Positions 9,432 through 17,384 of a stretch of 64,000 bases of DNA are shown in pieces. Under the pieces are notes generated by a model, which did no database searches, was not told the DNA's origin, and saw only the letters and a program-made list of their open reading frames with translations. The stretch is taken from the NCBI GenBank assembly GCA_016870355.1, contig VGBR01000009.1, positions 1 to 64,000 of the forward strand, in the 5' to 3' direction. The stretch's first letter is position 1. The number at the start of each line of letters is the position of its first letter. Made by a program: the position numbers and the translations under genes. This DNA is from Actinomycetota bacterium. GTDB taxonomy: Bacteria; Actinomycetota; Acidimicrobiia; IMCC26256; PALSA-555.

Positions 9432-10247
9432 GTGGGCGTGCTCGACGACATCCTGGCGCGCAAGCGCGATGAGGTCACCGTGCTTCACCAGCCTTCGACG
9501 CGGGAGACGATCCAGCGTGGCGCACTCGAGTCGGGCCCGACGCGCGGCTTCGAGGAGCGGTTGCGTGCTCGGTCACGCGGCGACGGCACGCTCGCGGTCA
9601 TTGCCGAGATCAAGCGGCGGTCACCGTCGAAGGGCGATCTCGCGCCCGAGCTCGACGCCGCGACGACCGCGGCGCAGTACGAATTGGGCGGTGCTGCCTG
9701 CCTCTCTGTGCTGACCGACGGGCCCTACTTCGGCGGGTCGGTCGCTGATCTGCGGGACGCGCGTGCTGCCACGTCAGCGACGGCCGTCCTCCGCAAGGAC
9801 TTCACGATCGATCCCGATCAGGTGTATGAGACACGTGGCATCGGGGCCGACGCCATCCTGCTGATCGTCGCGGCGCTCCCAGACGACGCGGTGCTCCGTG
9901 ATCTGCACGCGCTCGCTGGCGAGCTGGGGTTGGATGTGCTGGTCGAAGCCCACGACGAAGCCGAGCTCGATCGCGCCGTCGCGCTCGGGGCGTCGTGCAT
10001 CGGAGTGAACGCTCGCGATCTCGACACCTTCTCTGAGGACCTCGGAGTGGTCGAGCGACTCGTCGCCCGTCTTCCCGCCGACACGATCGCGGTTGCCGAG
10101 AGCGCGATTCGCAGCGTCGAAGACGCCCAGCGCGTGGCCGCGGCGGGCTTCGACGCAGTCCTGGTCGGCGAAGCCCTGGTCCGCGCCAAAGACCCCGAGG
10201 CTCTCGTCCGCGACCTCAGCGCCGTCCCGACCTCGTCACGGAGCTGA
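9432..10247 (+). CDS. trpC: Indole-3-glycerol phosphate synthase
   Basis: TrpC closes the indole ring, converting CdRP to indole-3-glycerol phosphate with loss of CO2. The 271 residues form a single (beta/alpha)8 barrel. AEIKRRSPSKG carries the catalytic Glu59 and Lys61; RKDFTID, the GVNARDL motif and the phosphate-binding AESAI are also present. The start is GTG; CACACT, a weak -10-like box, lies 6 nt upstream, the spacing seen at several leaderless candidates here. The gene is separated from trpE by a two-component system and a transporter, and from trpF by a PAP2 gene, so the pathway is split in this chromosome. Confidence 0.96.
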   Translation: MGVLDDILARKRDEVTVLHQPSTRETIQRGALESGPTRGFEERLRARSRGDGTLAVIAEIKRRSPSKGDLAPELDAATTAAQYELGGAACLSVLTDGPYFGGSVADLRDARAATSATAVLRKDFTIDPDQVYETRGIGADAILLIVAALPDDAVLRDLHALAGELGLDVLVEAHDEAELDRAVALGASCIGVNARDLDTFSEDLGVVERLVARLPADTIAVAESAIRSVEDAQRVAAAGFDAVLVGEALVRAKDPEALVRDLSAVPTSSRS

Positions 10248-10253
10248 GTGCGG

Positions 10254-10302
10254 TTTTTCGGCACGCTGAGAGGCATATGGACACCCTCAACGTGCCGAGA
10301 AA
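10254..10302 (+). terminator. Hairpin after trpC
   Basis: The arm TTTTTCGGCACGCTGAG (10254-10270) pairs with CTCAACGTGCCGAGAAA (10286-10302) with one mismatch and one G-U, starting 6 nt after the trpC stop. It is a likely transcription end for trpC, though its T-rich arm is on the 5' side. Confidence 0.55.
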
Positions 10303-10309
10303 CCTTCGG

Positions 10310-10500
10310 GTGACGTTCGCGGGGTGTGGGGACCAGCTCGAGGTTGGGTGGGCCTTGGAAGTTCGTGAGGGTGTTGCCGGTGGCTTCGATGGTGAGGCTC
10401 CCCATTGACCTCGAGCGTCAGCTCAGAGAGGAACCTGGTGTCACGGTAGACGGCACAACGCCATTGTGACTTGGCGGTGCGCGCGTTCGGTGTCTCTTCG
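10310..10500 (-). pseudogene. Possible frameshifted gene remnant, unknown family
   Basis: On the minus strand one frame reads coding-like text (AKSQWRCAVYRDTRFLSEL...) and, after an apparent frameshift near 10405, another continues with LTIEATGNTLTNFQGPP and NLELVPTPR. Neither half has a normal start or end: the fragment lies directly downstream of the PAP2 gene and runs into the trpC hairpin. The residue composition looks protein-like, unlike the Arg/Ser-rich shadow frames around it. I do not recognise the family. Confidence 0.25.
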
Positions 10501-10502
10501 AG

Positions 10503-11465
10503 TCAGGTCGGCGCGGGTGACACCTGACGCGCGTCTCGTCGGTCGATGAGCTTGTTGATGACGATGAAGCCGACCGTCGCGTAGACCCAGCCGAGGAGGA
10601 TGTCACTCACGTAGTGCTCGGATCCGTACACGAGTATGAAGCTCATCAGCGTGATGTAGCAAAGGGCGACCCACTTGCCGCGCCGAGCCCGATTCCAGAC
10701 GAACAACAAGAGGATGAACGGCCATGCGGCGTGCAGCGATGGCAGCGCGGCAACGGGGTTCGCGAGCTCGGGGTCACCGCTGAACACCTTCTCTGCACCG
10801 GTCGCGCCGAGGTCGTTCCAGACCCAGCGCGTGATGCGCACCGTGGGCTCGAGATCGCCCGTCTCGCTCGCGAACCAAGGCGGCGCCGCGGGGATGATGA
10901 AGTAGGTGAGGATCCCGGCGAGCGAGACCCCGAGCATCACCATCGCGTAGCGGCGGAACCGCGGCCGGTCTCGCAGATAGAGGTACACCGCGAAGAGTGG
11001 GCTCACCACGAAGTGGGAGAGATAGACGAGGAAGACGATGTAGTCGTACCAGTGCGGGTTGCGGTCGGCGTTCAGCCAGTCCTGGAGGACGACCGTCGGC
11101 GTGGTGCCCCCGAACACGATCTCGTCGAAGCGCAGGTGCGGCTCGATGATGACGCGGGGGAGCAGATCCGTCGCGAAGCCGCGGATGAAGTCGTAGCCAC
11201 CCAAGAGGATCAGCACGGGTAGCCAGTCGATGATGACGCGGGCGACGGGCCGCGGGCTGTGCGCGCACGTGAGCGCGGGTGCGACGGTCAGCCAGATCCA
11301 GAGGTATTGCCGTTCCGGCAGGCCGTACGCGATGGCCAGAGCGATCGACACGCCGAGGAACACGCCGACGATCGGGACGCGGTGCCGCACGAGCTGTTGA
11401 GCCCAGCTCGAGGTCGCCGTCGATTGGTCAGGTGCGGCGGGGTCGGGCTTCGTCGCGGTTGCCAT
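10503..11465 (-). CDS. PAP2-superfamily integral membrane protein
   Basis: This 320-residue protein has about six to seven hydrophobic segments, beginning near residue 31. It has the two C-terminal PAP2 phosphatase elements: PSLHAAWPF and, about 45 residues later, SEHYVSDILLGW, which supply the catalytic histidines. The layout resembles the phosphatase/inositol-phosphoryl-transferase type PAP2 proteins of actinobacteria rather than small BcrC-like enzymes. It probably acts on a lipid phosphate or transfers a phospho head group at the outer membrane face; the substrate is unknown. It is divergent from trpF with 57 bp between starts and has no evident link to tryptophan synthesis. Confidence 0.82.
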   Translation of the reverse strand: MATATKPDPAAPDQSTATSSWAQQLVRHRVPIVGVFLGVSIALAIAYGLPERQYLWIWLTVAPALTCAHSPRPVARVIIDWLPVLILLGGYDFIRGFATDLLPRVIIEPHLRFDEIVFGGTTPTVVLQDWLNADRNPHWYDYIVFLVYLSHFVVSPLFAVYLYLRDRPRFRRYAMVMLGVSLAGILTYFIIPAAPPWFASETGDLEPTVRITRWVWNDLGATGAEKVFSGDPELANPVAALPSLHAAWPFILLLFVWNRARRGKWVALCYITLMSFILVYGSEHYVSDILLGWVYATVGFIVINKLIDRRDARQVSPAPT

Positions 11466-11509
11466 GAGCCGGGAGAGCGTAATGCTCGGGCGGTCGCGCG
11501 GTCGTCCGG

Positions 11510-11515
11510 TACCGT
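11510..11515 (+). promoter_or_regulatory. Putative -10 box of a leaderless trpF transcript
   Basis: TACCGT lies 7 nt before the GTG start of trpF, with no ribosome binding site between. It lies in the divergent PAP2/trpF interval. Confidence 0.45.
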
Positions 11516-11522
11516 CGTTTGC

Positions 11523-12212
11523 GTGTTCGTGAAGATCTGTGGCGTCACGAACGAAGAGGACGCGCTGCTCGCGGTGGCACTCGGTGCCGACGCGCTCGGC
11601 TTCAACTTCGTGTCGGGCAGCCCCCGTCAGGTGACGCCATCAGACGTCGAGTTCATCGTGCGGCGCCTGCCGGCGGCCGTGACGACCTTCGGCGTGTTCC
11701 GGGACGAGCGCCCGAAGAAGGTGGTCGAGATCGTCCACTCGATCGGCCTGGGTGGCGCCCAGCTCCACGGTCGGGAGCCGGTGAGCGAGGTGCGCTACGT
11801 GAAGGAGCGCGTGCCGCTCGTGATCCAGGCCTTCGCTGCGGGCGACCCGTCGATCACGACCGTGCGCGAGGGCGGCGCCGACATCGTGATGATGGACGCG
11901 GCCCAGCCGGGCTCGGGCCGTGTCTTTGACTGGGCACTCGCAGAAGGGGTGCCCCCCGGCATGCGCCTGCTGCTCGCTGGTGGCTTGACTCCGGAGAACG
12001 TCGCCGAGGCGATCACCCGTGTTCGGCCGTTCGGCGTCGACGTCGCGACCGGCGTCGAGACCGAGCGCGGCTCGGGGCGCAAGGATCCGGCTCGGCTCCG
12101 GCGGTTCATCGAGACGGTGCGGTCGACCGCCGAAGAGCTCGGGAGCGACGGCTGGGTGCAGGACGACGGGATCGAGGCCTACGACTGGCAGGTGGACGAG
12201 CGTCCGGCGTAA
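11523..12212 (+). CDS. trpF: Phosphoribosylanthranilate isomerase
   Basis: TrpF performs the Amadori rearrangement of phosphoribosyl-anthranilate to CdRP. The protein opens with VKICGVTN, containing the catalytic Cys at residue 6, and carries the catalytic-Asp segment [10 protein letters not shown] and the phosphate site [10 protein letters not shown]. Start GTG 11523 was chosen because the KICG motif must lie at the very N-terminus; the longer frame upstream lies in PAP2 promoter sequence. At 229 residues it has a short C-terminal tail beyond the usual 205-210. It is first gene of the trpF-trpB-trpA unit. Confidence 0.94.
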   Translation: MFVKICGVTNEEDALLAVALGADALGFNFVSGSPRQVTPSDVEFIVRRLPAAVTTFGVFRDERPKKVVEIVHSIGLGGAQLHGREPVSEVRYVKERVPLVIQAFAAGDPSITTVREGGADIVMMDAAQPGSGRVFDWALAEGVPPGMRLLLAGGLTPENVAEAITRVRPFGVDVATGVETERGSGRKDPARLRRFIETVRSTAEELGSDGWVQDDGIEAYDWQVDERPA

Positions 12213-12246
12213 GCAACTGACGATCGGCAGGAAGGGAGACGGGAGC

Positions 12247-13485
12247 GTGGCCAAGACAGCGCGCGGTGCGACCGTGCAGCTCGGCGCGCCCGGAGTCGAG
12301 CCTGAAGGCCTGGGGCGCTTCGGCGAGTTCGGGGGACGGTTCGTCCCCGAGACCCTCGTGCCCGCGCTGATCGAGCTCGAAGACGCGTTCCGCACCGCGT
12401 GGACTTCCGATGACTTCCGTGCCGAGTACGCGCGCTTGCTCACCGACTACGCCGGTCGTCCCACTCCCGTCACCGAGTGTCGTCGGCTGTCCGATCGTCT
12501 TGGTGTGCGCGTGCTGCTCAAACGCGAAGACTTGACGCACACCGGCTCACACAAGATCAACAACGTGCTCGGCCAAGCGCTGCTCACCCAGCGCATGGGC
12601 AAGCACCGCGTGATCGCGGAGACGGGTGCGGGCCAGCACGGCGTCGCGACCGCCACCGCAGCCGCGCTGTTCGGTTTGGACTGCACCGTGTTCATGGGCG
12701 CAGTCGACGTTGAGCGCCAAGCACTCAACGTCTGGCGCATGCGTCTCCTCGGCGCCGAGGTCATTCCCGTGTCGTCGGGGAGCGCGACTCTCAAGGATGC
12801 GATCAACGATGCGTTGCGCGACTGGGTCGCGACCGTGGAAGACACGCACTACTGCATCGGGTCGGTCGTCGGACCGCACCCGTACCCGTGGATGGTGCGC
12901 GAGCTCCAGCGCGTGGTGGGCGACGAGGCGCGCGAGCAATCTCGTGTGCTCCTCGATGGCAACGATCCCGATGTCGTCGTGGCGTGCGTCGGGGGCGGCT
13001 CGAACGCGATGGGCACCTTCGCCGGCTTCCTCGACACGAAGGCTCGGTTGGTCGGAGTCGAAGCCGCCGGGCACGGGTTGGAAAGCGGCAGGCACGGCGC
13101 GTCGATCACACGCGGAGTGCCGGGCGTCTTGCACGGTGCTCGTTCGCTCTACCTCCAGTCTGAAGACGGCCAGATCCTCGAGGCGCACTCGATCAGCGCC
13201 GGACTCGACTACCCAGGTGTCGGGCCCGAGCACGCCGCGCTGGCAGCGGACAAGCGCGCCGAGTACCACTCGGCAACGGACGACGAAGCGCTGGCGGGCT
13301 TCCAGTTGCTTGCAGGGACCGAAGGGATCGTTCCCGCGCTCGAGCCTGCGCACGCGATCGGGTGGTTGGCGCGAGAAGCCGGACACGCGGTGCCGGCCGG
13401 CTCGACGGTGCTGGTGACGCTCTCTGGTCGCGGCGACAAGGACGCGGCCCAGGTCGCGGAACGCCTCGGAGCCGACCTCGGGTGA
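12247..13485 (+). CDS. trpB: Tryptophan synthase beta subunit
   Basis: TrpB is the PLP enzyme that joins indole and serine to give tryptophan, in an alpha2-beta2 complex with TrpA. The 412 residues are normal for the TrpB1 class. HTGSHKINN contains the PLP lysine at about 103, ETGAGQHG follows, GGGSNA binds the cofactor phosphate, and GRGDKD closes the protein. The GTG at 12247 was chosen because AGGAAGGGAG lies just upstream; the longer frame overlaps trpF. It is 34 nt after trpF and overlaps trpA by 4 nt, which fits the equal dosage of the two subunits. Confidence 0.97.
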   Translation: MAKTARGATVQLGAPGVEPEGLGRFGEFGGRFVPETLVPALIELEDAFRTAWTSDDFRAEYARLLTDYAGRPTPVTECRRLSDRLGVRVLLKREDLTHTGSHKINNVLGQALLTQRMGKHRVIAETGAGQHGVATATAAALFGLDCTVFMGAVDVERQALNVWRMRLLGAEVIPVSSGSATLKDAINDALRDWVATVEDTHYCIGSVVGPHPYPWMVRELQRVVGDEAREQSRVLLDGNDPDVVVACVGGGSNAMGTFAGFLDTKARLVGVEAAGHGLESGRHGASITRGVPGVLHGARSLYLQSEDGQILEAHSISAGLDYPGVGPEHAALAADKRAEYHSATDDEALAGFQLLAGTEGIVPALEPAHAIGWLAREAGHAVPAGSTVLVTLSGRGDKDAAQVAERLGADLG

Positions 13486-14252
13486 AGCTCGAGTCATCCC
13501 TGCGGGCGCGGCGCGACGACGGAGCGAAGCTGCTCGTCCCGTACGTGACCGGCGGACTGGGTGCCGACTGGCTCGATGTGGTGCGCGCCGTGTGCGACGC
13601 GGGTGCCGATGCCGTGGAGATCGGCATCCCGTTCTCGGATCCGGTCATGGATGGACCGACGATCCAAGAGGCGTCGTCGCGCGCGCTCGCCGATGGCGCG
13701 ACACCCGCGGGGATCGTCGCCGACGCCGCGAAGCTCGACGTCGACGTGCCACTTGCTGTGATGACCTATTACAACCCGGTGCACCACGCGGGCCACGAAC
13801 GCTTCGCGTCGTCGCTGGCTGACGCGGGCATCGACGCCGCGATCGTGCCCGACCTCCCCGTCGACGAGCTCGACGCGTGGGCAGCTGCCGCCGACGCGGT
13901 CGACGTCGAGACCGTGCTGCTCGCGTCGCCACTCACGCCTGACGATCGGCTCGCAGTCATCTGCGAGCGTTCCCGTGGGTTCGTCTACGGCGTGTCGTTG
14001 CTGGGCGTCACCGGAGCGCGCACGGAGGTTGCCGCCGCAGCATTGGAGATGGGTCGCCGATTGAAGGCCGTCACCGATCGTCCGGCGCTCATCGGCCTCG
14101 GCATCTCGACGGGGGAACAAGCCGTCGAAGCCGCCGCGGTGGCCGACGGAGTGATCGTGGGGAGCGCGCTCATCGCCCTCCTGTTGGACGGCGGGGGGCC
14201 CGAGGCCGCAGGATCGTTCGTCTGCCAGCTGCGAGAGGCACTCGACGCATGA
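13482..14252 (+). CDS. trpA: Tryptophan synthase alpha subunit
   Basis: TrpA cleaves indole-3-glycerol phosphate and channels indole to TrpB. The 256-residue barrel has the catalytic Glu46 in [10 protein letters not shown] and Asp57 in MDGPT, equivalents of the Salmonella Glu49/Asp60 pair, and the phosphate-binding GLGIS plus GVIVGSA. The GTG start overlaps the trpB stop (GTGA), so it is coupled to trpB. The stop in turn overlaps the next small gene, extending the operon. Confidence 0.97.
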   Translation: MKLESSLRARRDDGAKLLVPYVTGGLGADWLDVVRAVCDAGADAVEIGIPFSDPVMDGPTIQEASSRALADGATPAGIVADAAKLDVDVPLAVMTYYNPVHHAGHERFASSLADAGIDAAIVPDLPVDELDAWAAAADAVDVETVLLASPLTPDDRLAVICERSRGFVYGVSLLGVTGARTEVAAAALEMGRRLKAVTDRPALIGLGISTGEQAVEAAAVADGVIVGSALIALLLDGGGPEAAGSFVCQLREALDA

Positions 14253-14578
14253 CCGATCACCAGTACCGGCCGTCGGACGACTGCGACCTCTGCGAAGCAT
14301 CGCGCATCACGGAGTGGTTCCACGAAGACGACGTCTGTTGGATCGCAGAGTGTGAGATCTGCGCGGTGCCAATGGTGGTGTGGCGCGTCCATCACGTCGA
14401 GCCCACGCCGGCCGATCTGGAGCACATGCACGCGCGCCTCGCCGATGTGATCGGCACGCACTTCGAGTTCGAGCACTACGTGGACGACAACATGCGCAAC
14501 ATCCCCGACCACTACCACGCCCATGCACGCCCCAAAGGCGGCTTCTTCGGCCACGGCCTCCGCCGCAAGCAGATCTGA
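14249..14578 (+). CDS. Small Cys/His-rich protein, possibly HIT-like
   Basis: This 109-residue protein is coupled to trpA by a 4-nt ATGA overlap. It has CDLC near the N-terminus (residues 12-15), a second cysteine group CWIAECEIC, and a C-terminal DHYHAHAR segment reminiscent of the histidine triad H-x-H-x-H. In between, PTPADLEHMHARLADV resembles the helix that precedes the triad in HIT nucleotide hydrolases. The protein may therefore bind zinc and be a HIT relative. The function is not established, and a link to tryptophan synthesis is suggested only by position. Confidence 0.6.
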   Translation: MTDHQYRPSDDCDLCEASRITEWFHEDDVCWIAECEICAVPMVVWRVHHVEPTPADLEHMHARLADVIGTHFEFEHYVDDNMRNIPDHYHAHARPKGGFFGHGLRRKQI

Positions 14579-14598
14579 AGAGGCGGTTGACGCGACAC

Positions 14599-14626
14599 GG
14601 TGGGCGGCCCGTGTGGACCGCCCACC
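14599..14626. terminator. 9-bp hairpin between convergent genes
   Basis: GGTGGGCGG (14599-14607) pairs perfectly with CCGCCCACC (14618-14626) around a 10-nt loop. It lies 20 nt after the trp operon end and 33 nt before the end of the convergent cupredoxin gene, so it can terminate both. Confidence 0.6.
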
Positions 14627-14659
14627 GCACGCGGGGGTTGGGAACGCGACGGTTGTCAG

Positions 14660-15166
14660 CTAGTAGCCGAAGCTCCCGCCGCCCGAGTCGTCGGAGTCAT
14701 CGGTCGTGTCGTCTGGCTGCTCTTTCGAACGGTCTTCGGAACTGGCCTTGCCGCCGGATTTCGTGAAGAACGCGAACTGCATGCCGGAGCCGCGGTGCAG
14801 GCGGCAGAACCCGGTGACGGGCTTCCCGTTCGCCGCGATCTCGACCTGCACGGTCACGCTGTCGCCGACGGCGAGGTTCTCGTCGATGTCCTGATCCTCG
14901 ATGGTGAACGTGTGCTCCACGTCACCGGTGTTCTCGACGGTCACCGACACCGTTTCGCCGGCTGTGCCCTTGATGAACGTCTTCTTGAAGAAGAAGTCGT
15001 CGGCGTCGATCTCCACGGCGCCGTCGACGACCTTGCCGATGCCCTTGTTGACCACGTCGCCTTCGAGCTTCACCGGCTTCTTCTTGGCGGCGGTCGACGC
15101 CACGGCGGGAACACCGAGCGCGCCGGCAGCGGCGATCGCAGCGATGATCACGAGCGGCTTGCGCAT
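14660..15166 (-). CDS. Secreted cupredoxin-like protein
   Basis: This 168-residue protein has an N-terminal signal peptide (about 1-25, ending AVAS) and a plastocyanin-like beta domain. All four type 1 copper ligands are in place: His85 in EHTFTI, then Cys121, His124 and Met129 in GFCRLHRGSGM. The C-terminal 35 residues are a low-complexity, Asp/Ser/Gly-rich tail. It probably works outside the membrane as an electron carrier or copper protein. No oxidase or nitrite-reductase genes are adjacent to tell which. The ECF sigma gene starts divergently 142 bp away. Confidence 0.8.
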   Translation of the reverse strand: MRKPLVIIAAIAAAGALGVPAVASTAAKKKPVKLEGDVVNKGIGKVVDGAVEIDADDFFFKKTFIKGTAGETVSVTVENTGDVEHTFTIEDQDIDENLAVGDSVTVQVEIAANGKPVTGFCRLHRGSGMQFAFFTKSGGKASSEDRSKEQPDDTTDDSDDSGGGSFGY

Positions 15167-15307
15167 GCGGTGCTCCTTTGGGATGCAGATCCTCGACTAC
15201 GTCGGTCTCCATGTGGACTACGGCGGAGGCTGCCGAACGGATTGTCTCGGGTAGGTTCCCCTGCGGTCAGCGGGCCAATCCGTGTGCACCGCTCGGCCGT
15301 ATGCCTC

Positions 15308-15868
15308 ATGTGGTCAGTCACCGACGACGCGCTGCTCGAAGGGATGGCCGCGGGCGACCCGGATGCCACCGAGGCATTCGTTGCCCGGTTCCAGCGTCGC
15401 GTCTTCGGTCTGGCGATCACGATCGTCGGCGATCCCCGCGCGGCCGAGGATGTCGCCCAGGAGGCCCTGCTCCGGGCATGGCGCCACGGCGCGGCCTACG
15501 ACCCCCGACGAGGAAGCGTGACGACGTGGCTGCTGGCCATCACCCGCAACCTCGCGATCGACGTGATGCGGGTGCGCCGACCACTGGCGATCGCGCCCGA
15601 GGAGCTCGTCGCGATGCCCCTGCGCACGAGCCATGCCGAGCCGGCGACGCTCGCCGTCGCCCACGACGACGCGGCGCGTCTACACGCCGCAGTGGCGGAT
15701 CTGCCGGACGAGCAACGCCGAGCGATCCTCCTCGCCGGCATCGGTGGCTTCAGTGCGCGCGAGGTCGCCGAGGCCGAAGGCATCCCCCTCGGCACCGCCA
15801 AGACGCGCATCCGCACCGCGATGCTGCGGCTCCGTGCTGTGCTCGTGACGCCGGATCCGGCCGAGTGA
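15308..15868 (+). CDS. ECF-type RNA polymerase sigma factor
   Basis: This 186-residue protein is a sigma-70 group IV factor. Region 2 spans the first 80 residues (FQRRVFGLAITIV, then AEDVAQEALLRAW), and region 4 at the C-terminus has a helix-turn-helix (SAREVAEAEGIPLGTAKTRIR). The ATG at 15308 gives the normal family length; the open frame continues far upstream over the antisense of the cupredoxin gene and should be ignored. The adjacent zinc-binding anti-sigma gene, 10 nt downstream, is its likely inhibitor. Such pairs often answer redox or envelope stress, and the divergent secreted cupredoxin is a plausible target gene, by inference. Confidence 0.93.
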   Translation: MWSVTDDALLEGMAAGDPDATEAFVARFQRRVFGLAITIVGDPRAAEDVAQEALLRAWRHGAAYDPRRGSVTTWLLAITRNLAIDVMRVRRPLAIAPEELVAMPLRTSHAEPATLAVAHDDAARLHAAVADLPDEQRRAILLAGIGGFSAREVAEAEGIPLGTAKTRIRTAMLRLRAVLVTPDPAE

Positions 15869-15878
15869 CGGCGCCCCA

Positions 15879-16514
15879 ATGACGCTCGAGTGTGCCGAAG
15901 TCAGGGAGCGAGCCGCCGAGCTCGCGCTCGGCATCCTCGATGGTAAGGACCGCGCCGACGTGCTCACGCACCTCTCGTCGTGCCCGTCGTGTCAGGCGTT
16001 CGTCGAGGAGCACAACGAGGTCGCGGACCTGCTCTTGCATCTCGCGCCTGAAGCCGATCCGCCCCTCGGGTTCCAGCCGCGCACGTTGCGCGCGTTCGGC
16101 TCCCAGCAACACCGGGGACGACGGCGGATGTTCATAGCGGTCGCGGCGGCGGCCGCCGCGGCGATCATCGCGAGCGTCACCGCGGTCCGGATCATCGACG
16201 CCGATCGCACCGAGCAGGCCGCGCCCGCATTGCGCACGGTGCCGATGATCGGCACCGACGGCGTGAAGGTCGGCCGGGTCACCTTCTCGAAGAGCACCCC
16301 CGCGGCCTTGGCGGTCAGCGTCGACTACGCCGTGCCCGACGGCGACTACGACCTCGCGTTGGTGAGCGGCAACGCGGAAGAGTTGATCGGCACCATGACC
16401 ATCGCCGACGGGCAGGGGGAGTGGAACGGGGCCGCGGCGATCAACGATGACGATGCAGTCGCGCTGGTGTCGGCCAGCGGCGCGCGCGTCTGCGAAGCCG
16501 AGCTCCGGTCGTAG
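15879..16514 (+). CDS. Zinc-finger (ZAS) membrane anti-sigma factor
   Basis: The N-terminal anti-sigma domain holds H-x3-C-x2-C as THLSSCPSC (His31, Cys35, Cys38), the zinc motif of ZAS anti-sigma factors. One membrane helix follows at about residues 84-103, an alanine-rich stretch. The extracytoplasmic C-terminal region of about 100 residues resembles the RskA C-terminal domain that senses signals and is cleaved to free the sigma factor. It is 211 residues long and sits 10 nt behind the sigma gene, which supports that pairing. Transcription probably ends at the hairpin overlapping its stop codon. Confidence 0.88.
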   Translation: MTLECAEVRERAAELALGILDGKDRADVLTHLSSCPSCQAFVEEHNEVADLLLHLAPEADPPLGFQPRTLRAFGSQQHRGRRRMFIAVAAAAAAAIIASVTAVRIIDADRTEQAAPALRTVPMIGTDGVKVGRVTFSKSTPAALAVSVDYAVPDGDYDLALVSGNAEELIGTMTIADGQGEWNGAAAINDDDAVALVSASGARVCEAELRS

Positions 16515-16545
16515 GCGTTCGGTGGGGCTTCGCCTCCCGAACGCC
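16514..16545. terminator. Long hairpin between convergent anti-sigma and hydrolase genes
   Basis: GGCGTTCGG (16514-16522) pairs with CCGAACGCC (16537-16545), and the inner GGGGC/GCCTC extends the helix to about 14 bp with a TTC loop. It begins at the last base of the anti-sigma stop codon and lies 43 bp before the end of the convergent gene. Confidence 0.65.
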
Positions 16546-16588
16546 GGCGGAGCCGGAGCTTGCGGAGGCGACCATCGAGGTCGCGCGA

Positions 16589-17383
16589 CTAGTTCTTCAA
16601 ACGCTCGTCGAAGAAGCTCAGCACGCGTTCCATCGCCACGAAGGTCGGGTGCTCGGCTTCGTCCACGAAGTGTTCGGTGACCACCGAGTGGGCCATGCGC
16701 GAGATCCCGTGCGGGTTGCCCTTTGACGAATCGATCTCGATCCCGATGAATGCGTTGCCGAGCTCGCGCCGCAGCGTCTCGAATCGCTCTGGTGCCACCG
16801 CGGGATCGTTCGTGAACCGCATCCCGAGCACGCAGCCGCCCTGGCGAGCGCGTGCCTTCACGCGTTCGAAGTCCTCGTCACTGATGCCGACGGCGGCCTT
16901 GCGCTTCTTGCCGAGCGGGAACGGCACCGACGGCTGGCTGAGCACCGGCGCGAGCATGCGCTCGTCCACCATCATCCCGAGCGCGAATCCGCCGGTGAAG
17001 CACATGCCGATCGCGCCGACGCCAGGACCGCCGCATTCTTCATGGGCCTCGGCCGCGAGGGCGCGGAGCCATCCCGTGATCACGGGGGTGCGGTCGAGCG
17101 CGAGCGCGTTGAACTCGCGCGCCACGCACGCGCCCGTCAGCGACTTGATGACGTAGGGAACCGACATCGCCTTCCCTGGCGTCCCGAACAGTGACGGCAT
17201 GCGCACGGAGTAGCCCTGGTCGATGACACGTCGGGCGAACGCGGCGACGAGTGGAGTGATCCCCGGGACCTCGTGGATCACGATGACGGCCGGTCCAGTG
17301 CCGCCATGGAAGACCTGGCGACGGATGCCGTCGTGCTCGAACTCTTGTGCTTCGAACCCTTCGAGTGGTTGCACCGTTGCCAT
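16589..17383 (-). CDS. Dienelactone hydrolase family protein
   Basis: This 264-residue alpha/beta hydrolase of the DLH family acts on lactones or related esters in the cytoplasm. The nucleophile elbow is GMCFTGG with Cys128, the hallmark of dienelactone hydrolases in place of Ser. A C-terminal His lies in EHPTF, and VIVIHEVPG forms the oxyanion strand. The ATG at 17383 is preferred because GGAGAT lies about 5 nt upstream; the longer ATG at 17410 overlaps the MFS gene. It starts 1 nt after the end of that MFS gene, so the two are cotranscribed. The physiological substrate is unknown. Confidence 0.87.
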   Translation of the reverse strand: MATVQPLEGFEAQEFEHDGIRRQVFHGGTGPAVIVIHEVPGITPLVAAFARRVIDQGYSVRMPSLFGTPGKAMSVPYVIKSLTGACVAREFNALALDRTPVITGWLRALAAEAHEECGGPGVGAIGMCFTGGFALGMMVDERMLAPVLSQPSVPFPLGKKRKAAVGISDEDFERVKARARQGGCVLGMRFTNDPAVAPERFETLRRELGNAFIGIEIDSSKGNPHGISRMAHSVVTEHFVDEAEHPTFVAMERVLSFFDERLKN

Positions 17384-17384
17384 G

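Noticed and set aside
8455-9714. 419-codon plus-strand frame over the MFS gene and trpC start
   Set aside because: Charged, low-complexity antisense reading of a membrane-protein gene.
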